Below, piece by piece: positions 25,079 through 33,900 of a stretch of DNA of 64,000 nt. The notes below the pieces were generated by a model that was not told where the DNA came from, ran no database searches, and was given only the letters and a program-made list of their open reading frames with translations. The stretch is from positions 1-64,000 of IMG/VR virus record IMGVR_UViG_3300010885_057925. One strand, given 5' to 3'. The position numbers and the translations under genes are program-made. Numbering within the stretch: the stretch's first letter is position 1; each line of letters starts with the position of its first letter. This DNA comes from a virus.

Positions 25079-25186
25079 CGTGGGGTTCGCGCAGAAATGT
25101 CGCGTAAAACAGTTGAGCTAAAGACCGTCAATTAGGAGTGTTGGTCTCCCACTGACGGTCTTCTCCTTTAAAGTTAGAGATTGCAT
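25079..25186 (-). other. Displaced exonuclease start: in-frame amber with possible ribosome bypass
   Basis: In the exonuclease frame the minus strand encodes, from ATG 25186, a 22-codon leader ending TLLIDGL, then TAG (25120-25118), then L-N-C-F-T-R-H-F. Related exonucleases read LLIDGLN at this place, so exactly two codons (six bases) are extra. The codon before the stop is CTT and the codon after it is CTC, both Leu. A hop from CTT to CTC would restore the family sequence. A hairpin with perfect ten-base arms AAGACCGTCA/TGACGGTCTT (25121-25130 and 25153-25162) ends exactly on the CTT codon. AAGGA lies ten bases before ATG 25186. The region overlaps the C-terminus of the homing endonuclease gene. 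Confidence 0.6.
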
Positions 25187-26138
25187 TTTCTATCGTTCCT
25201 TGAAAGTTTTCGGTTAGGTTCTTCTGCCAGATACAACAAAAACTATAACCTGATTGGATCGCGAGTTCAGCTTTCATTCTGTCTCTCGACCGAATCTCTG
25301 CAGCACGAACGTCTCGACGCTCATCGTAATGATTCTCAGAATACAGCTCAGGATTGAAGTGCCAGTAATCTCCGTTAATCTCTATCATCAGATTTAATTC
25401 TTCAACGAAGATGTCATACACTCGATTCTTAATTCGATGTGAATGCTTACAAGTGAATCTTTCACTCAAGTAATCAAATACGTCTTTTTCGATTTGGCTT
25501 CTCCACAGCCCGTTTCCGCGGTCAAACGCGCCGTCCTCCCACATCCTGCGAGTTCTTTCAGAAATTTTTTCGCGAACTACCTCACTGTGGTTTCGCCCTT
25601 TCATCCAGCAAGTTCCACCGTTCTTAAAGAATCGAAGCTTGGCTTGCTTCATTTTCTGCTTTGTTTCTTCTGACATCTTGAATCTTCTACCTGTCATTTT
25701 TTGAGAGAATTTTTCGTAGATGCCGTTTCTTATCTTAGTTTCTTTAGCTTTCGCAGCGCCCGCAATCAACGATTCCTTAGTTCGCAGCGGCCCAACTTCT
25801 TCGATCCTCTTCTTTAGAGACTCAGATATCTTCTTCTTAGTCTCTTGTGTATGACGAACCCCAACATGACTCGCTGCAATTTTTTTCTTTCGTTCCTCGG
25901 GCATGGGGCCATGCTTTCGCCCTTTATTGACTTTAACGCTAGCGATGTTTCTTCTATTCATCGCGGTTTTCCACGCTACCTCAGAGTATTTTTCCTCTCC
26001 AAGCTCGTGCTTCAACATTTTGATAGTTTTATTTCTCCCGAATCCCCATAAAGCTCTGACTTCATCGATCGTTGAGCCATTCAAAAACGCCGCTACACCA
26101 ACTTCAACGCTTTCAGACAAGCTAGCCTCCATGAACAC
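25128..26138 (-). CDS. Homing endonuclease with NUMOD3-like repeats and Vsr/EDxHD-type nuclease domain
   Basis: This 336-residue free-standing gene lies between recA and the exonuclease gene. Residues 75-190 contain basic repeats (PEERKKKIAASHVGVRH, MSEETKQKMKQAKLRFF, HSEVVREKISERTRRMW) of the NUMOD3 DNA-binding type. The C-terminal domain has IEKDVFDYL, RVYDIFVEELNLMIEINGDYWH, NHYDERRD and SGYSFCCIWQ. This resembles the Vsr-like fold of EDxHD homing endonucleases such as I-Bth0305I. The DNA is visibly more AT-rich than its neighbours, a sign of recent arrival. Start is GTG 26138 or ATG 26132. Its last codons run into the displaced exonuclease start. Confidence 0.88.
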   Translation of the reverse strand: MFMEASLSESVEVGVAAFLNGSTIDEVRALWGFGRNKTIKMLKHELGEEKYSEVAWKTAMNRRNIASVKVNKGRKHGPMPEERKKKIAASHVGVRHTQETKKKISESLKKRIEEVGPLRTKESLIAGAAKAKETKIRNGIYEKFSQKMTGRRFKMSEETKQKMKQAKLRFFKNGGTCWMKGRNHSEVVREKISERTRRMWEDGAFDRGNGLWRSQIEKDVFDYLSERFTCKHSHRIKNRVYDIFVEELNLMIEINGDYWHFNPELYSENHYDERRDVRAAEIRSRDRMKAELAIQSGYSFCCIWQKNLTENFQGTIENAISNFKGEDRQWETNTPN

Positions 26139-26178
26139 GATTAAATATTCACGGAGGTTAGCGCTGAATTAACTTATT

Positions 26179-27381
26179 TCAACTTTCCGGATCGATGTCG
26201 GCACCAACCATCTGGTCACGAAAAGCTCTCATCTCCTCGTAGGACTCAGGATCGATGTCAAGGTCATTCGCGCTCACGGTGGTACGGATGAGAGCTTTCT
26301 CCAGGAGCCCATCGATCCACGGCTTGTACTGGGGATCCTTCCACAGGTCACCGAAATCAGCCTTGTAGAACTTCTTCTCGAGGATATTCTCGTTCCTTTC
26401 GTTGGTTACCTTGATCGTCTTCCACGCGCTGGTGCCCTCGACCGAAACCTGATGGTCGTTAATCATGTCGGGACCATGTTCACGAAGAACGTCAAAGACT
26501 TCCTCATGTTCCTCGATGCCCTTGCCGAAGATGATCCTGAACTCGACCTTTCGGAAGGGCGGAGCGACCTTGTTCTTGATCGTTTTTGCCCAGACGTTAA
26601 TACCGATCGCCTCACCCTGCTTATTCTCGATGTGGGAACCAGCTCCGAGCTTGAGACGAACCGAGGCGTGGAACGGGATCGCCATACCGCCGGGGGTCGT
26701 CGTGGGGTCACCATGCATCACGCCGATCTTCGTGCGGATCTGGTTAAGGATGACGAAGAGGACGTTCTGATCTCCGATGACACCAGTGATCTTTCGCATG
26801 CCCTTCGAGATCGCGCGCGCCTGAAGGCCGATGGTATCCTTGTCGTAAGCACCCTCAAGCTCAGCTTTCGGTGAGGATGCTGCCACTGAGTCCCAGATGA
26901 TCGTGATCGGGACGTCCTTTGCCATCGCTTTCGCCTTCAGGATCGTCTTCTCAGCGATATCAAGCACCTCCTCGGTGCAGTGAGTATCAACATAGACAAA
27001 CCGCTTGCTCACATCGACCCCCAACGCCGCCAGGTTCTCAACCGAGGTGCCGTTCTCGGTATCGATGTAGACTACGATGCCGCCCATCGACTGGGTCGAT
27101 CGGGCGATCTGGGTCGCGATGTGAGACTTTCCGATCGACGGAGGCCCAAAGATCTCCACGATTCGCCCCTCCGGGAGTCCACCCTTCGCTCGATTTGAAA
27201 CGACGAGATCAAGCTGCTTGGATCCGCTGGAGATCCAGCGCTTTACGTGGGTCGGTGACGTATCAACAGCTAGATTGTATGCGATTCGAGAGCCGTGATC
27301 CTTATTAAGGGACGAGATGAGCTCACTGGTAAAATCATCAGCAGCAGTCTTCGCTGCTGCCGTAGTATCCTTCTTTGCCAT
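26179..27381 (-). CDS. recA: RecA recombinase
   Basis: The 400-residue protein has Walker A GPPSIGKS at 79-86, VVYIDTENG near 103, Walker B ITIIWDSVAA near 157 and the DNA-binding loop 2 region LNQIRTKIGVMHGDPTTTPGG. The C-terminus is acidic (GADIDPES). RecA forms filaments on ssDNA and drives strand exchange. In a phage of this size it supports recombination-dependent replication with the adjacent ssDNA-binding protein. The sequence is closer to bacterial RecA than to T4 UvsX in motif wording. The frame is intact with no intron or intein, although an EDxHD-type homing endonuclease lies 40 bases downstream. Confidence 0.95.
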   Translation of the reverse strand: MAKKDTTAAAKTAADDFTSELISSLNKDHGSRIAYNLAVDTSPTHVKRWISSGSKQLDLVVSNRAKGGLPEGRIVEIFGPPSIGKSHIATQIARSTQSMGGIVVYIDTENGTSVENLAALGVDVSKRFVYVDTHCTEEVLDIAEKTILKAKAMAKDVPITIIWDSVAASSPKAELEGAYDKDTIGLQARAISKGMRKITGVIGDQNVLFVILNQIRTKIGVMHGDPTTTPGGMAIPFHASVRLKLGAGSHIENKQGEAIGINVWAKTIKNKVAPPFRKVEFRIIFGKGIEEHEEVFDVLREHGPDMINDHQVSVEGTSAWKTIKVTNERNENILEKKFYKADFGDLWKDPQYKPWIDGLLEKALIRTTVSANDLDIDPESYEEMRAFRDQMVGADIDPES

Positions 27382-27423
27382 TTCTACTCCTTCGGTATTC
27401 TAATTTCGCGCGTTAGAATGTGC

Positions 27424-27456
27424 AAAAGGCAGGGAAGCTTATTGAACTTCCCTGCC
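27424..27456 (-). terminator. Terminator between ssDNA-binding protein and recA genes
   Basis: A perfect ten-base stem GGCAGGGAAG/CTTCCCTGCC (arms 27447-27456 and 27428-27437) is followed on the minus strand by TTTTGC. It lies 20 bases after the stop of the ssDNA-binding protein gene. It probably sets a higher level for that protein than for RecA. Confidence 0.8.
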
Positions 27457-27476
27457 CTCATCATTAGTTCCTTAGA

Positions 27477-28316
27477 TCAGAATCCGCTGTCTTCAAGATC
27501 CGCGAAAGCGTCATCGAGATCACGGGCAGCAGCCTTAGGGCCGGCGCCCGTCTTCTTGCTCGTCTTCGGGAGATCATCGTCATCGAAAGCAGCGAGCTTG
27601 TTGTCAGTCTCGGTACGGGGCGCAGGACCGCCACGAGAGGTACCGGTATCGTTCGAGGTACTACCGCCGTTGATCCAATCGTTCACGATCTTCTCGATCT
27701 CCTCGTAGGACTTGAGGTTGACCGCCTCATCGACCTCCGGAATCGAATCAAGCCACTTCTTCGACTGGGCGGAATCGCGGCTGAGGGGCTCCACCTTGGC
27801 TCGTGGGGAGATCTTGGTGTCAGCGAACTGCTTACCGGGAAGCTTCGAGACCGAAACACGGATGTCGCGGCCCTCGAGCGGATCAGTGACGTCGCCGTAG
27901 TCCTCATCGAGCATGAGATTCAGGATGTCCTGGTAGACCATCTTTCCGAAGGACCAGATTCGGACGCCCTTGTCCTCCTCACCACGTACGATGACCGGAG
28001 CGAAGGTACGCATCTTCGGAGCGACCTTCTTGGCGAGCTCACGGCTCGTGTCGCTGCCCTCATCGTAGAGCTTGCTACGGAGCTCCTTGATGGGATCCGC
28101 CTTGCCGAACTGGAAGGGTGCGAGGATACCCGGGCTGTTACCGACGCCGTAGTAGTACCAGCGATCCTTGAAGGGCTGACCGTCGTTATTCTGGAATGCG
28201 AGGAGTCGAACCGTGTACTCCTTGCCCTCCTCGGGCTTCCACTGCTGGTCACGCTTGTTGTTCTTACCGGAGAGTTCGCCGAGCTTGCGGCGGATTGCGT
28301 CGAGATCGATTGCCAT
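27477..28316 (-). CDS. Single-stranded DNA-binding protein (gp32-like)
   Basis: The 279-residue protein has a basic N-terminus (LDAIRRKLGELSGKNNKRDQQW), a core with aromatic strands (YTVRLLAFQNNDGQPFKDRWYYYGVG, APVIVRGEEDKGVRIWSFG) and a strongly acidic tail (AAFDDDDLP and DLDDAFADLEDSGF). This is the layout of T4 gp32-type proteins: a cooperativity domain, OB-fold core and acidic protein-recruiting tail. No cysteine zinc site is seen in the core. It coats ssDNA during replication and recruits helicase and recombinase. It is followed by a terminator and then recA. The upstream 138 bases (28317-28454) hold no recognisable gene. Confidence 0.85.
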   Translation of the reverse strand: MAIDLDAIRRKLGELSGKNNKRDQQWKPEEGKEYTVRLLAFQNNDGQPFKDRWYYYGVGNSPGILAPFQFGKADPIKELRSKLYDEGSDTSRELAKKVAPKMRTFAPVIVRGEEDKGVRIWSFGKMVYQDILNLMLDEDYGDVTDPLEGRDIRVSVSKLPGKQFADTKISPRAKVEPLSRDSAQSKKWLDSIPEVDEAVNLKSYEEIEKIVNDWINGGSTSNDTGTSRGGPAPRTETDNKLAAFDDDDLPKTSKKTGAGPKAAARDLDDAFADLEDSGF

Positions 28317-28454
28317 GATAGTTTGTATGTCCTTGAATGATTGATTGTTGATAGACGGAGAGTTTCAGCTTTCGCTTCCCCTCCCCGGAGTTACCCGATG
28401 TCCCGCCTTTCGAGCCAGAACATAGGGAGATTGTAAGGTGCGGTTTTGGTTTTT

Positions 28455-28748
28455 TCAGCGCTTTTTGCGCGGTTTCGGCAGTCCGCCAAAGCTGCGGTGA
28501 GCGGTCCTGGTGACACTGTCACGACGAGGACCCGAGGGACGCATACCGAGAGGTATGGTGTAGCCTCCGCCACCGGCGAGAGCGGGGACGCCCATGGATT
28601 CATCAACGTCGTCCTCTTCTCCCTCGTACATTCCACATTCGTGCTCAGCACCCATCTCATACATTGTGCCGCATTCGGAGCAGCTTTTCATCTCAGCAAG
28701 AGCTTCCATGATCATCAGTCGAAGAGCTTTTCTGTCCAGTGTTCGCAT
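28455..28748 (-). CDS. Small zinc-ribbon protein with packaging-type N-terminus
   Basis: A 97-residue protein. Residues 7-20 (KALRLMIMEALAEM) match the amphipathic segment recurring in this phage. It is followed by CSECGTMYEMGAEHECG, which could bind a zinc ion through three cysteines and a histidine. An acidic stretch (YEGEEDDVDES) and a basic tail (PKPRKKR) follow. The function is unknown. The start at ATG 28748 has no strong ribosome site, but a GAATAATTAAAG stretch lies just upstream. It is the first gene upstream of the ssDNA-binding protein, with the HD-like gene eight bases before it. Confidence 0.6.
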   Translation of the reverse strand: MRTLDRKALRLMIMEALAEMKSCSECGTMYEMGAEHECGMYEGEEDDVDESMGVPALAGGGGYTIPLGMRPSGPRRDSVTRTAHRSFGGLPKPRKKR

Positions 28749-28756
28749 ACCTTTAA

Positions 28757-29341
28757 TTATTCGGGTCCGACCTTTCTCACGAGGATATCTCGCGCGGAGC
28801 GTAGAAGAATCGTGAGAGTGGGCTCAGCGGTGGGGGCGAGCCGGCTCTCGACCCAATCAGGTGGGCGGCTCGGTCCACGGATCGCCATGAATTCCTCCTC
28901 GGTGAGCTTCACGCCGTAATGGTTCAGCAGGAAGAGGGAGCGCTCAGGAATCGTCATACGATTGAGACGCTCATTGGGCTTGTAGAAAGCCCCCAGCTTT
29001 TCCCGACGCCAGTGCTCATCCTCGGGCAGGAAGTATGGATCCTCGAGGCTCCCGACCTTTCCGACCTCATGCAAAAGACCGACAACGAGGATCGACTCTG
29101 TCGACACTCCCATCTCGAAAGTATCGTTAAGACGCTTCATGCCCTTAGCCACCGCGATCGCCTGCTGCACGAGACCTCCTGGTTCGCAGCCTGGGCTGTC
29201 ATTGCGAGGTTCGGCGGGGCACATCAGAAGTCGCTCACCGAGATCGTCCAACAACTGCTGGAGTCCTGATCCCCGGTTGATCTTGTCCGCAAGCTTGGCG
29301 TAGCTTGTCCATAGGTCAGTAAGCTCTCGTTCGTTCATCAT
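28757..29341 (-). CDS. Degenerate HD-domain protein
   Basis: The 194-residue protein has the layout of HD phosphohydrolases. EPGGLVQQAIAVAKGM corresponds to the GGLVxHSLxV helix but has Gln where the first metal His is expected. VVGLLHEVGKVG corresponds to LLHDIGKxG with Asp replaced by Glu. Two of the metal ligands are therefore changed, and catalysis is doubtful. A binding or regulatory role for a nucleotide is possible. Active HD enzymes hydrolyse phosphoester bonds of nucleotides. It lies eight bases upstream of the zinc-ribbon gene and 31 bases downstream of the 142-residue gene. Confidence 0.65.
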   Translation of the reverse strand: MMNERELTDLWTSYAKLADKINRGSGLQQLLDDLGERLLMCPAEPRNDSPGCEPGGLVQQAIAVAKGMKRLNDTFEMGVSTESILVVGLLHEVGKVGSLEDPYFLPEDEHWRREKLGAFYKPNERLNRMTIPERSLFLLNHYGVKLTEEEFMAIRGPSRPPDWVESRLAPTAEPTLTILLRSARDILVRKVGPE

Positions 29342-29372
29342 GATTAGAATCTAAACAAGAGCGCTAGTATTT

Positions 29373-29801
29373 TCAACTAACGATCATTTTCACTATAACT
29401 TTATTTCCTGAGCGCTCGATGAATGTCCGCTGTGGAAGCGCGATTCGATTCATGAGCTCTGCTACGGCGAGGGTGTCGCGGACGAAATACTCACCCATCA
29501 GTCCCTGTCGAAAATCTGACAGGTCACGCGACATCGGAAGAATAACGTAGTACTCTCCGCTGGACGTCTTCATATCGATATCCTCGAAGAGCCCAGAGAG
29601 CGGCTTGGATTGAATCGCTCGCTCCAGAACTTCGTACGCCTCTTTGTGAAAGTCCTCTCCCTTTCCATAGTACGAACCTAAATTTAGGCCGCCTATCATT
29701 GAGGCTGGATCTGACTTAACTTTACCCGACGCACGACTTGAGAGCTTCGCTTCACCGAAACGCGGGTACTTGGACTTAAACTTGTTCCTGAGCGCGCTCA
29801 C
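29373..29801 (-). CDS. Hypothetical protein, 142 aa
   Basis: The start is GTG 29801, coupled to the stop of the polymerase-like gene (TGA directly followed by GTG) with AGGAGG five bases upstream. The N-terminus is basic (RNKFKSKYPRFGEAKLSSR). A strand-rich C-terminus (EYYVILPMS, FIERSGNKVIVKMIVS) suggests a small alpha/beta domain. The family is not recognised. The tight coupling to the family A polymerase-like gene suggests they are made together, and it could be an accessory factor for that protein. Confidence 0.65.
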   Translation of the reverse strand: MSALRNKFKSKYPRFGEAKLSSRASGKVKSDPASMIGGLNLGSYYGKGEDFHKEAYEVLERAIQSKPLSGLFEDIDMKTSSGEYYVILPMSRDLSDFRQGLMGEYFVRDTLAVAELMNRIALPQRTFIERSGNKVIVKMIVS

Positions 29802-30965
29802 TCATCCCTCCTCATCTACATAGGCTGGCTCGAAAGAAAGATAAAAGTGGCCGAGACGATCTATTTCGACGCCTTCACTCGCGATCTCTCTCATGCGAGA
29901 GATTGAATCGGGATGACAATCTACAAGCAGCGCGTCGTGGAGGACAAACACGGGTTGGACCAGCAGGTCCTCGGATTCGACCCTATTCATGATATCGCTG
30001 AATCCCATAAGCGAGACGTCGACGGCAGTTGATTGAGCGTAGTGTGATATCGCAAGATGCGGATCGCCTGCTTCAAGAAGCGGACGACCCCAGAAGTTTT
30101 TAGGTTCATCTGAGTCTATGATTCTACGACGAAGGGATTCCAAGCCGAAGTAATCGTTGATCTCCCTCATCAGCCGAGAGGCGTCAGCACCGACCTCCTC
30201 TCGAACTGACTGTCCTGAAGCACCGTAAAGAGACTTGAGAGTCGCAAGCTTCGCATGACGTCTATCGACTCCTTTCAAACGCTCAGCAATCGCTCCGTAG
30301 ATATCAGCCGGGGCCTCACCGCTTCGAAGGAGTCTGAGAACTCTAGGTTCGAGTGACACGAAGTCGATCTGGTATACTTTTCCGCCGTCGTATCGACTCG
30401 CGAGAATCTTTCTATGCGACTTTTGAAGCGTAAGAATCCTGGGACCTTCCGAGATCGTTAAGCGCCCGGTCGCAGTCCTATGAGAGTAAATCACGGGGCC
30501 AGCCATGCTATCGGACCCAGGTTCAAAAGTTTCGAGAACGTTGAGCTGCTGCGATTCAGACTGAGCTACCCGAAGAGCGGCGAGATCGATTCGACAGGGA
30601 ACGAGGCGCTCGAGAATGGAACGGCCCAAGGACAGCACATCAGAGTAATCACCAACAACCGCCAGAAGCTCTTCGAGCTCATCCGAGATCGTGGACAGGT
30701 TCTCATATAGAACGCGTTGTGGGATGACCAGAGGCCACGGGACTGCCCCTCGTGACAGCCCATCCATCGAGCTGACAAACTCGGGTGGGATAAGCTGCGG
30801 CAGCTCCCTGTCGCATGATTCGTAAATGGATTCGATCGAACGAGCCACCGAACGATCTCCGACGCACCAAGCGTTTTCCGGAACCTGCTCGGACCAGGAG
30901 AGCTTTCCTTCCCCTAAAATCGCGTGTTTTGGAGAGTTCAGGGCTAGTTTTGACGCGTACATCAT
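29802..30965 (-). CDS. Reduced family A DNA polymerase (palm/fingers only)
   Basis: The 387-residue protein carries the polymerase core motifs of family A in order. A TATGRLT segment near 165 corresponds to the TxTGRLS strand. Motif A is IDFVSLEPRV with D201 and E206. Motif B is RRHAKLATLKSLYG with R236, K239 and Y247. SHYAQSTAVDVS near 308 matches the conserved helix. Motif C is VLHDALLVD with H343 and D344. There is no 3'-5' or 5'-3' exonuclease domain, and the thumb is much reduced; E. coli Pol I has 928 residues. The position equivalent to E. coli Phe762 is Leu. It would be a second polymerase beside DnaE, probably for gap filling or lesion bypass. It lies directly after a baseplate gene. 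Confidence 0.85.
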   Translation of the reverse strand: MMYASKLALNSPKHAILGEGKLSWSEQVPENAWCVGDRSVARSIESIYESCDRELPQLIPPEFVSSMDGLSRGAVPWPLVIPQRVLYENLSTISDELEELLAVVGDYSDVLSLGRSILERLVPCRIDLAALRVAQSESQQLNVLETFEPGSDSMAGPVIYSHRTATGRLTISEGPRILTLQKSHRKILASRYDGGKVYQIDFVSLEPRVLRLLRSGEAPADIYGAIAERLKGVDRRHAKLATLKSLYGASGQSVREEVGADASRLMREINDYFGLESLRRRIIDSDEPKNFWGRPLLEAGDPHLAISHYAQSTAVDVSLMGFSDIMNRVESEDLLVQPVFVLHDALLVDCHPDSISRMREIASEGVEIDRLGHFYLSFEPAYVDEEG

Positions 30966-30995
30966 AAGAAATGATATAACGTTAGAAAGCTATTT

Positions 30996-33900
30996 TCAAA
31001 CTGGAGCAAGCACGGTCGAGACCTCTTGCTCAAAAATAAGTCGAGCAATCTCTGGATCGTTGCTCTGAAGGGACGCGATGGCATCGTTCAACGAACTAAC
31101 TGCCTCGACGTTAGCTTGCACGCCCCGCGCTATCTCGTCAGCCTCTGCTTGAGCCCTTGCAAGTTCAATTCGTGCCCTTTCAGCAGCTTGCGTTGCCTCA
31201 GTTCCGACTGCCGCCGCCGCCGCGTCTCGAGCAGCTCTTTCAGCCGCTGCCTTAGCAGCGTTGAGCTTCCACTGAGCTCTGATTTGAGCTTGAGCGATTT
31301 TTTCATCGACGCTTCCCTTGACGACCTTGAACTTTTCGATTGCTTTTCTAACGTTTCGCACTCCGTCTCGAACGTCGAACGTCACCTTGCTGGCAGCGTT
31401 TTCAGTTGCCTGCGATTCACTGAGCTCGTCAACGGGAGCATCATACGAGATCTTCTGCGATTCTAACGTGTTGCCGCGTATCACTGAAAGAGCCGCGGCG
31501 AGGTTCTGAGCGAGGCTCGTGTAGGTCGCGAAACCTTGACCGTAGCTCATCTTTACCTCCGACTTGAAACCGTCGTTTCCGATCGTATGATCGATCTGCG
31601 TCACGAAGTAGACGTTATCCGCCGTGGTTCCAGTACCGAAATCAACGAAAATACGTTGCATCGGAAAGAAAAGCGGGCATCCAACGGTGGTGAGGCTCAG
31701 CTGGGATGGTACGATCTGCATCGGGACACCGGCGTCAACAGCAGCGGGATCGTAGTCGCCAGCGGAGTTGAACGCGCGCTGGAGCATCACGTTACCCAGA
31801 CCTGCGTTGTTGTTCGACTGCAAGTTCGCGTTTGTGATCGCAGAATTTTGGCTGCCATACACGACGTACGGCATGCCGGCCGAGACTCTAGATTTAATCT
31901 CCTCGTAGGTTCCAGCTACCTTAAAGAAATTTTTTCCAGCAGATGGAACGCTTTGCAGTATCGGATTAGGGCCTTGGGAAAGTGAGCTGACGATCTCGAG
32001 CGTCTTTTCCCTCTGTTCTTTAGAGACACCACCCGGAGCAGCTGCCTGCTGGTTGAACTCCGATGTCGGAATTCTGACGACGCTGAGCTGGTCGTCGCGC
32101 GTTGCAGCAAGTATCTCTCCAAGAGTAGAGAACGGATCTTGGGCTGCATCGTAGATATGCAGCTTTATCATTGTCTTCTCGGAGATTTCGTTGTTTTCAC
32201 CGTCCAAAAGTGGACAAGCTTCGACCTCTATCTGTATATTGGGCTGCACGAACCTTCCAGTTGTGATGCCTACGCTTTCCAGACGTTTTTCACGCGTAGT
32301 TTCGTAATTCGGTTCGATTTTGTAGCCGTTCTTCTTAATAGCGGTCAGGTTAGACTTCACACCCGTCAATTCGTTTATCTGGGTTTCAATCGTTGACGCT
32401 CTACCAGGGTCTTTCTCTGCTTCGCGCGCTTCGGTCAACTTGACTATTTTCGCGTCTATTTTCGCGATGTTTTCGTCAACAGCTGAGGTGTTGAGAGACA
32501 CTGAGAGCTTCTCAAGCTCCGCTTCACCCTTTTGAGCTTTTGCAGAGTTGTAGAAGTTAGACATCAGGTAAGCGCGATCGGCTGGGAAGCTGACGAATCT
32601 GTCGTTGATTATCGCGATCACGTCCCTTAGGGAAAGATCCTGAACCTTGCCCGCAGAAGTGGCAATAGCCGTGTTGAAAAGATTCGATTCGATCGGAAAA
32701 CAGCTCACGGGTAGCGAGTTAACAGCGCCCGCGTATCTGTTGAATGGGTAGAATATCAGCTGAATCTCATCATAAAGCTGAGATTTTGCGAGTTGAGCCG
32801 CCACGATGTTACTGAATATAGCTCCCAGTGATATGAAGTCTGAGGGCTCCTTAGTGTCTGTTATAACCTTGGCGTAATCATCGACCGTGAGCTTGTTATT
32901 CATGTCGCTAAGACCAGCGTCACGGGCAGATTGAGACTCTGTAAAGAGTGCCCCGGGGTAGTAGTTACCGCTTCCCAGGGAGGCGTTCATGCTGGCAAAG
33001 CGTGCAGGTACCATGTTAGCAGCGAAAGGATCAACGTCCATCTTGGGAATATCCGATATGATCTTCGAATACTCTTGCTTTGTCGAAGCTTTGTACCTGG
33101 CGACGAGGCTGTCCTGACCGACTTCGTACAAGTTGTTCTCGCCTTTGCGCTCAACCTTTCCGTAGGCGGTCGCGAGAATAGCTCGTGCGGATGCTGGAAC
33201 TGCGTTAGATGCCAACGCTTCTGAAATCTGCTTCAGGATACCCTGATCGTCGGCAGCAGACAGAATAGAGTTCGGGTCGGTAAACTGAGTTATAGTGTCA
33301 ATCTTCGAGAGCGAAGGCGTTTTCGGCAGCCTCTGGTACTCCTGCAGGATATCGGAGAGCTGCCTTGCTAATCTTTCCAGTTGATTGTAAATTGAGACGT
33401 TGCCGCGCATGCGAAGGAACAGGAGATCCGTACTTCCCACGGTGGCCAAGCTCAGGCTCACTTTAACCTGACCGACCTCGTCGAAAGTGTAAGATGAGTT
33501 GATGATTCTGTATCGTTGCTTCACCTTGAGCGCGTCGAGCAACGTCCCGTAAGCATTGCTAGATGCTATCCCACCATCGATATGCGACCACCCGTACGTG
33601 ATGTCCATGAATGTCAAACCGTACAGGTCAGGTCGCACAAAGTCGACAAAATCACGTAGTCTAGAACGATCGTGTATCACGATCTCGAGACGCGCGGTCG
33701 CGAAAGAAAGTCCGCCGCCGGCCGGCCTAAGCTTGTTGGAGACCTGAAGTTGACCCAAGCTCATCGGTGGCCTGAAGCGATCGATCACAGGAACATCTTC
33801 TTTGCCTCTCGTCGCTGCGTCCATGTTGGTAAGCGTCGCAGGAGATGTGAACATCTCCATGCTGGACTTCGCGCCGATCAGCGGGACGCCGCCCTGCTTA

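Noticed and set aside
25079-25186. General recoding of TAG as a sense codon to explain the exonuclease interruption
   Set aside because: Several other genes end in TAG at sensible places, for example the glycosyltransferase (571-573) and the MBD4-like gene (16165-16167), so TAG works as stop in this genome.
25079-26178. Group I intron containing the homing endonuclease in the exonuclease gene
   Set aside because: The conserved LLIDG codons lie downstream of the endonuclease gene, directly beside the rest of the exonuclease. No upstream exon is seen between recA and the endonuclease.
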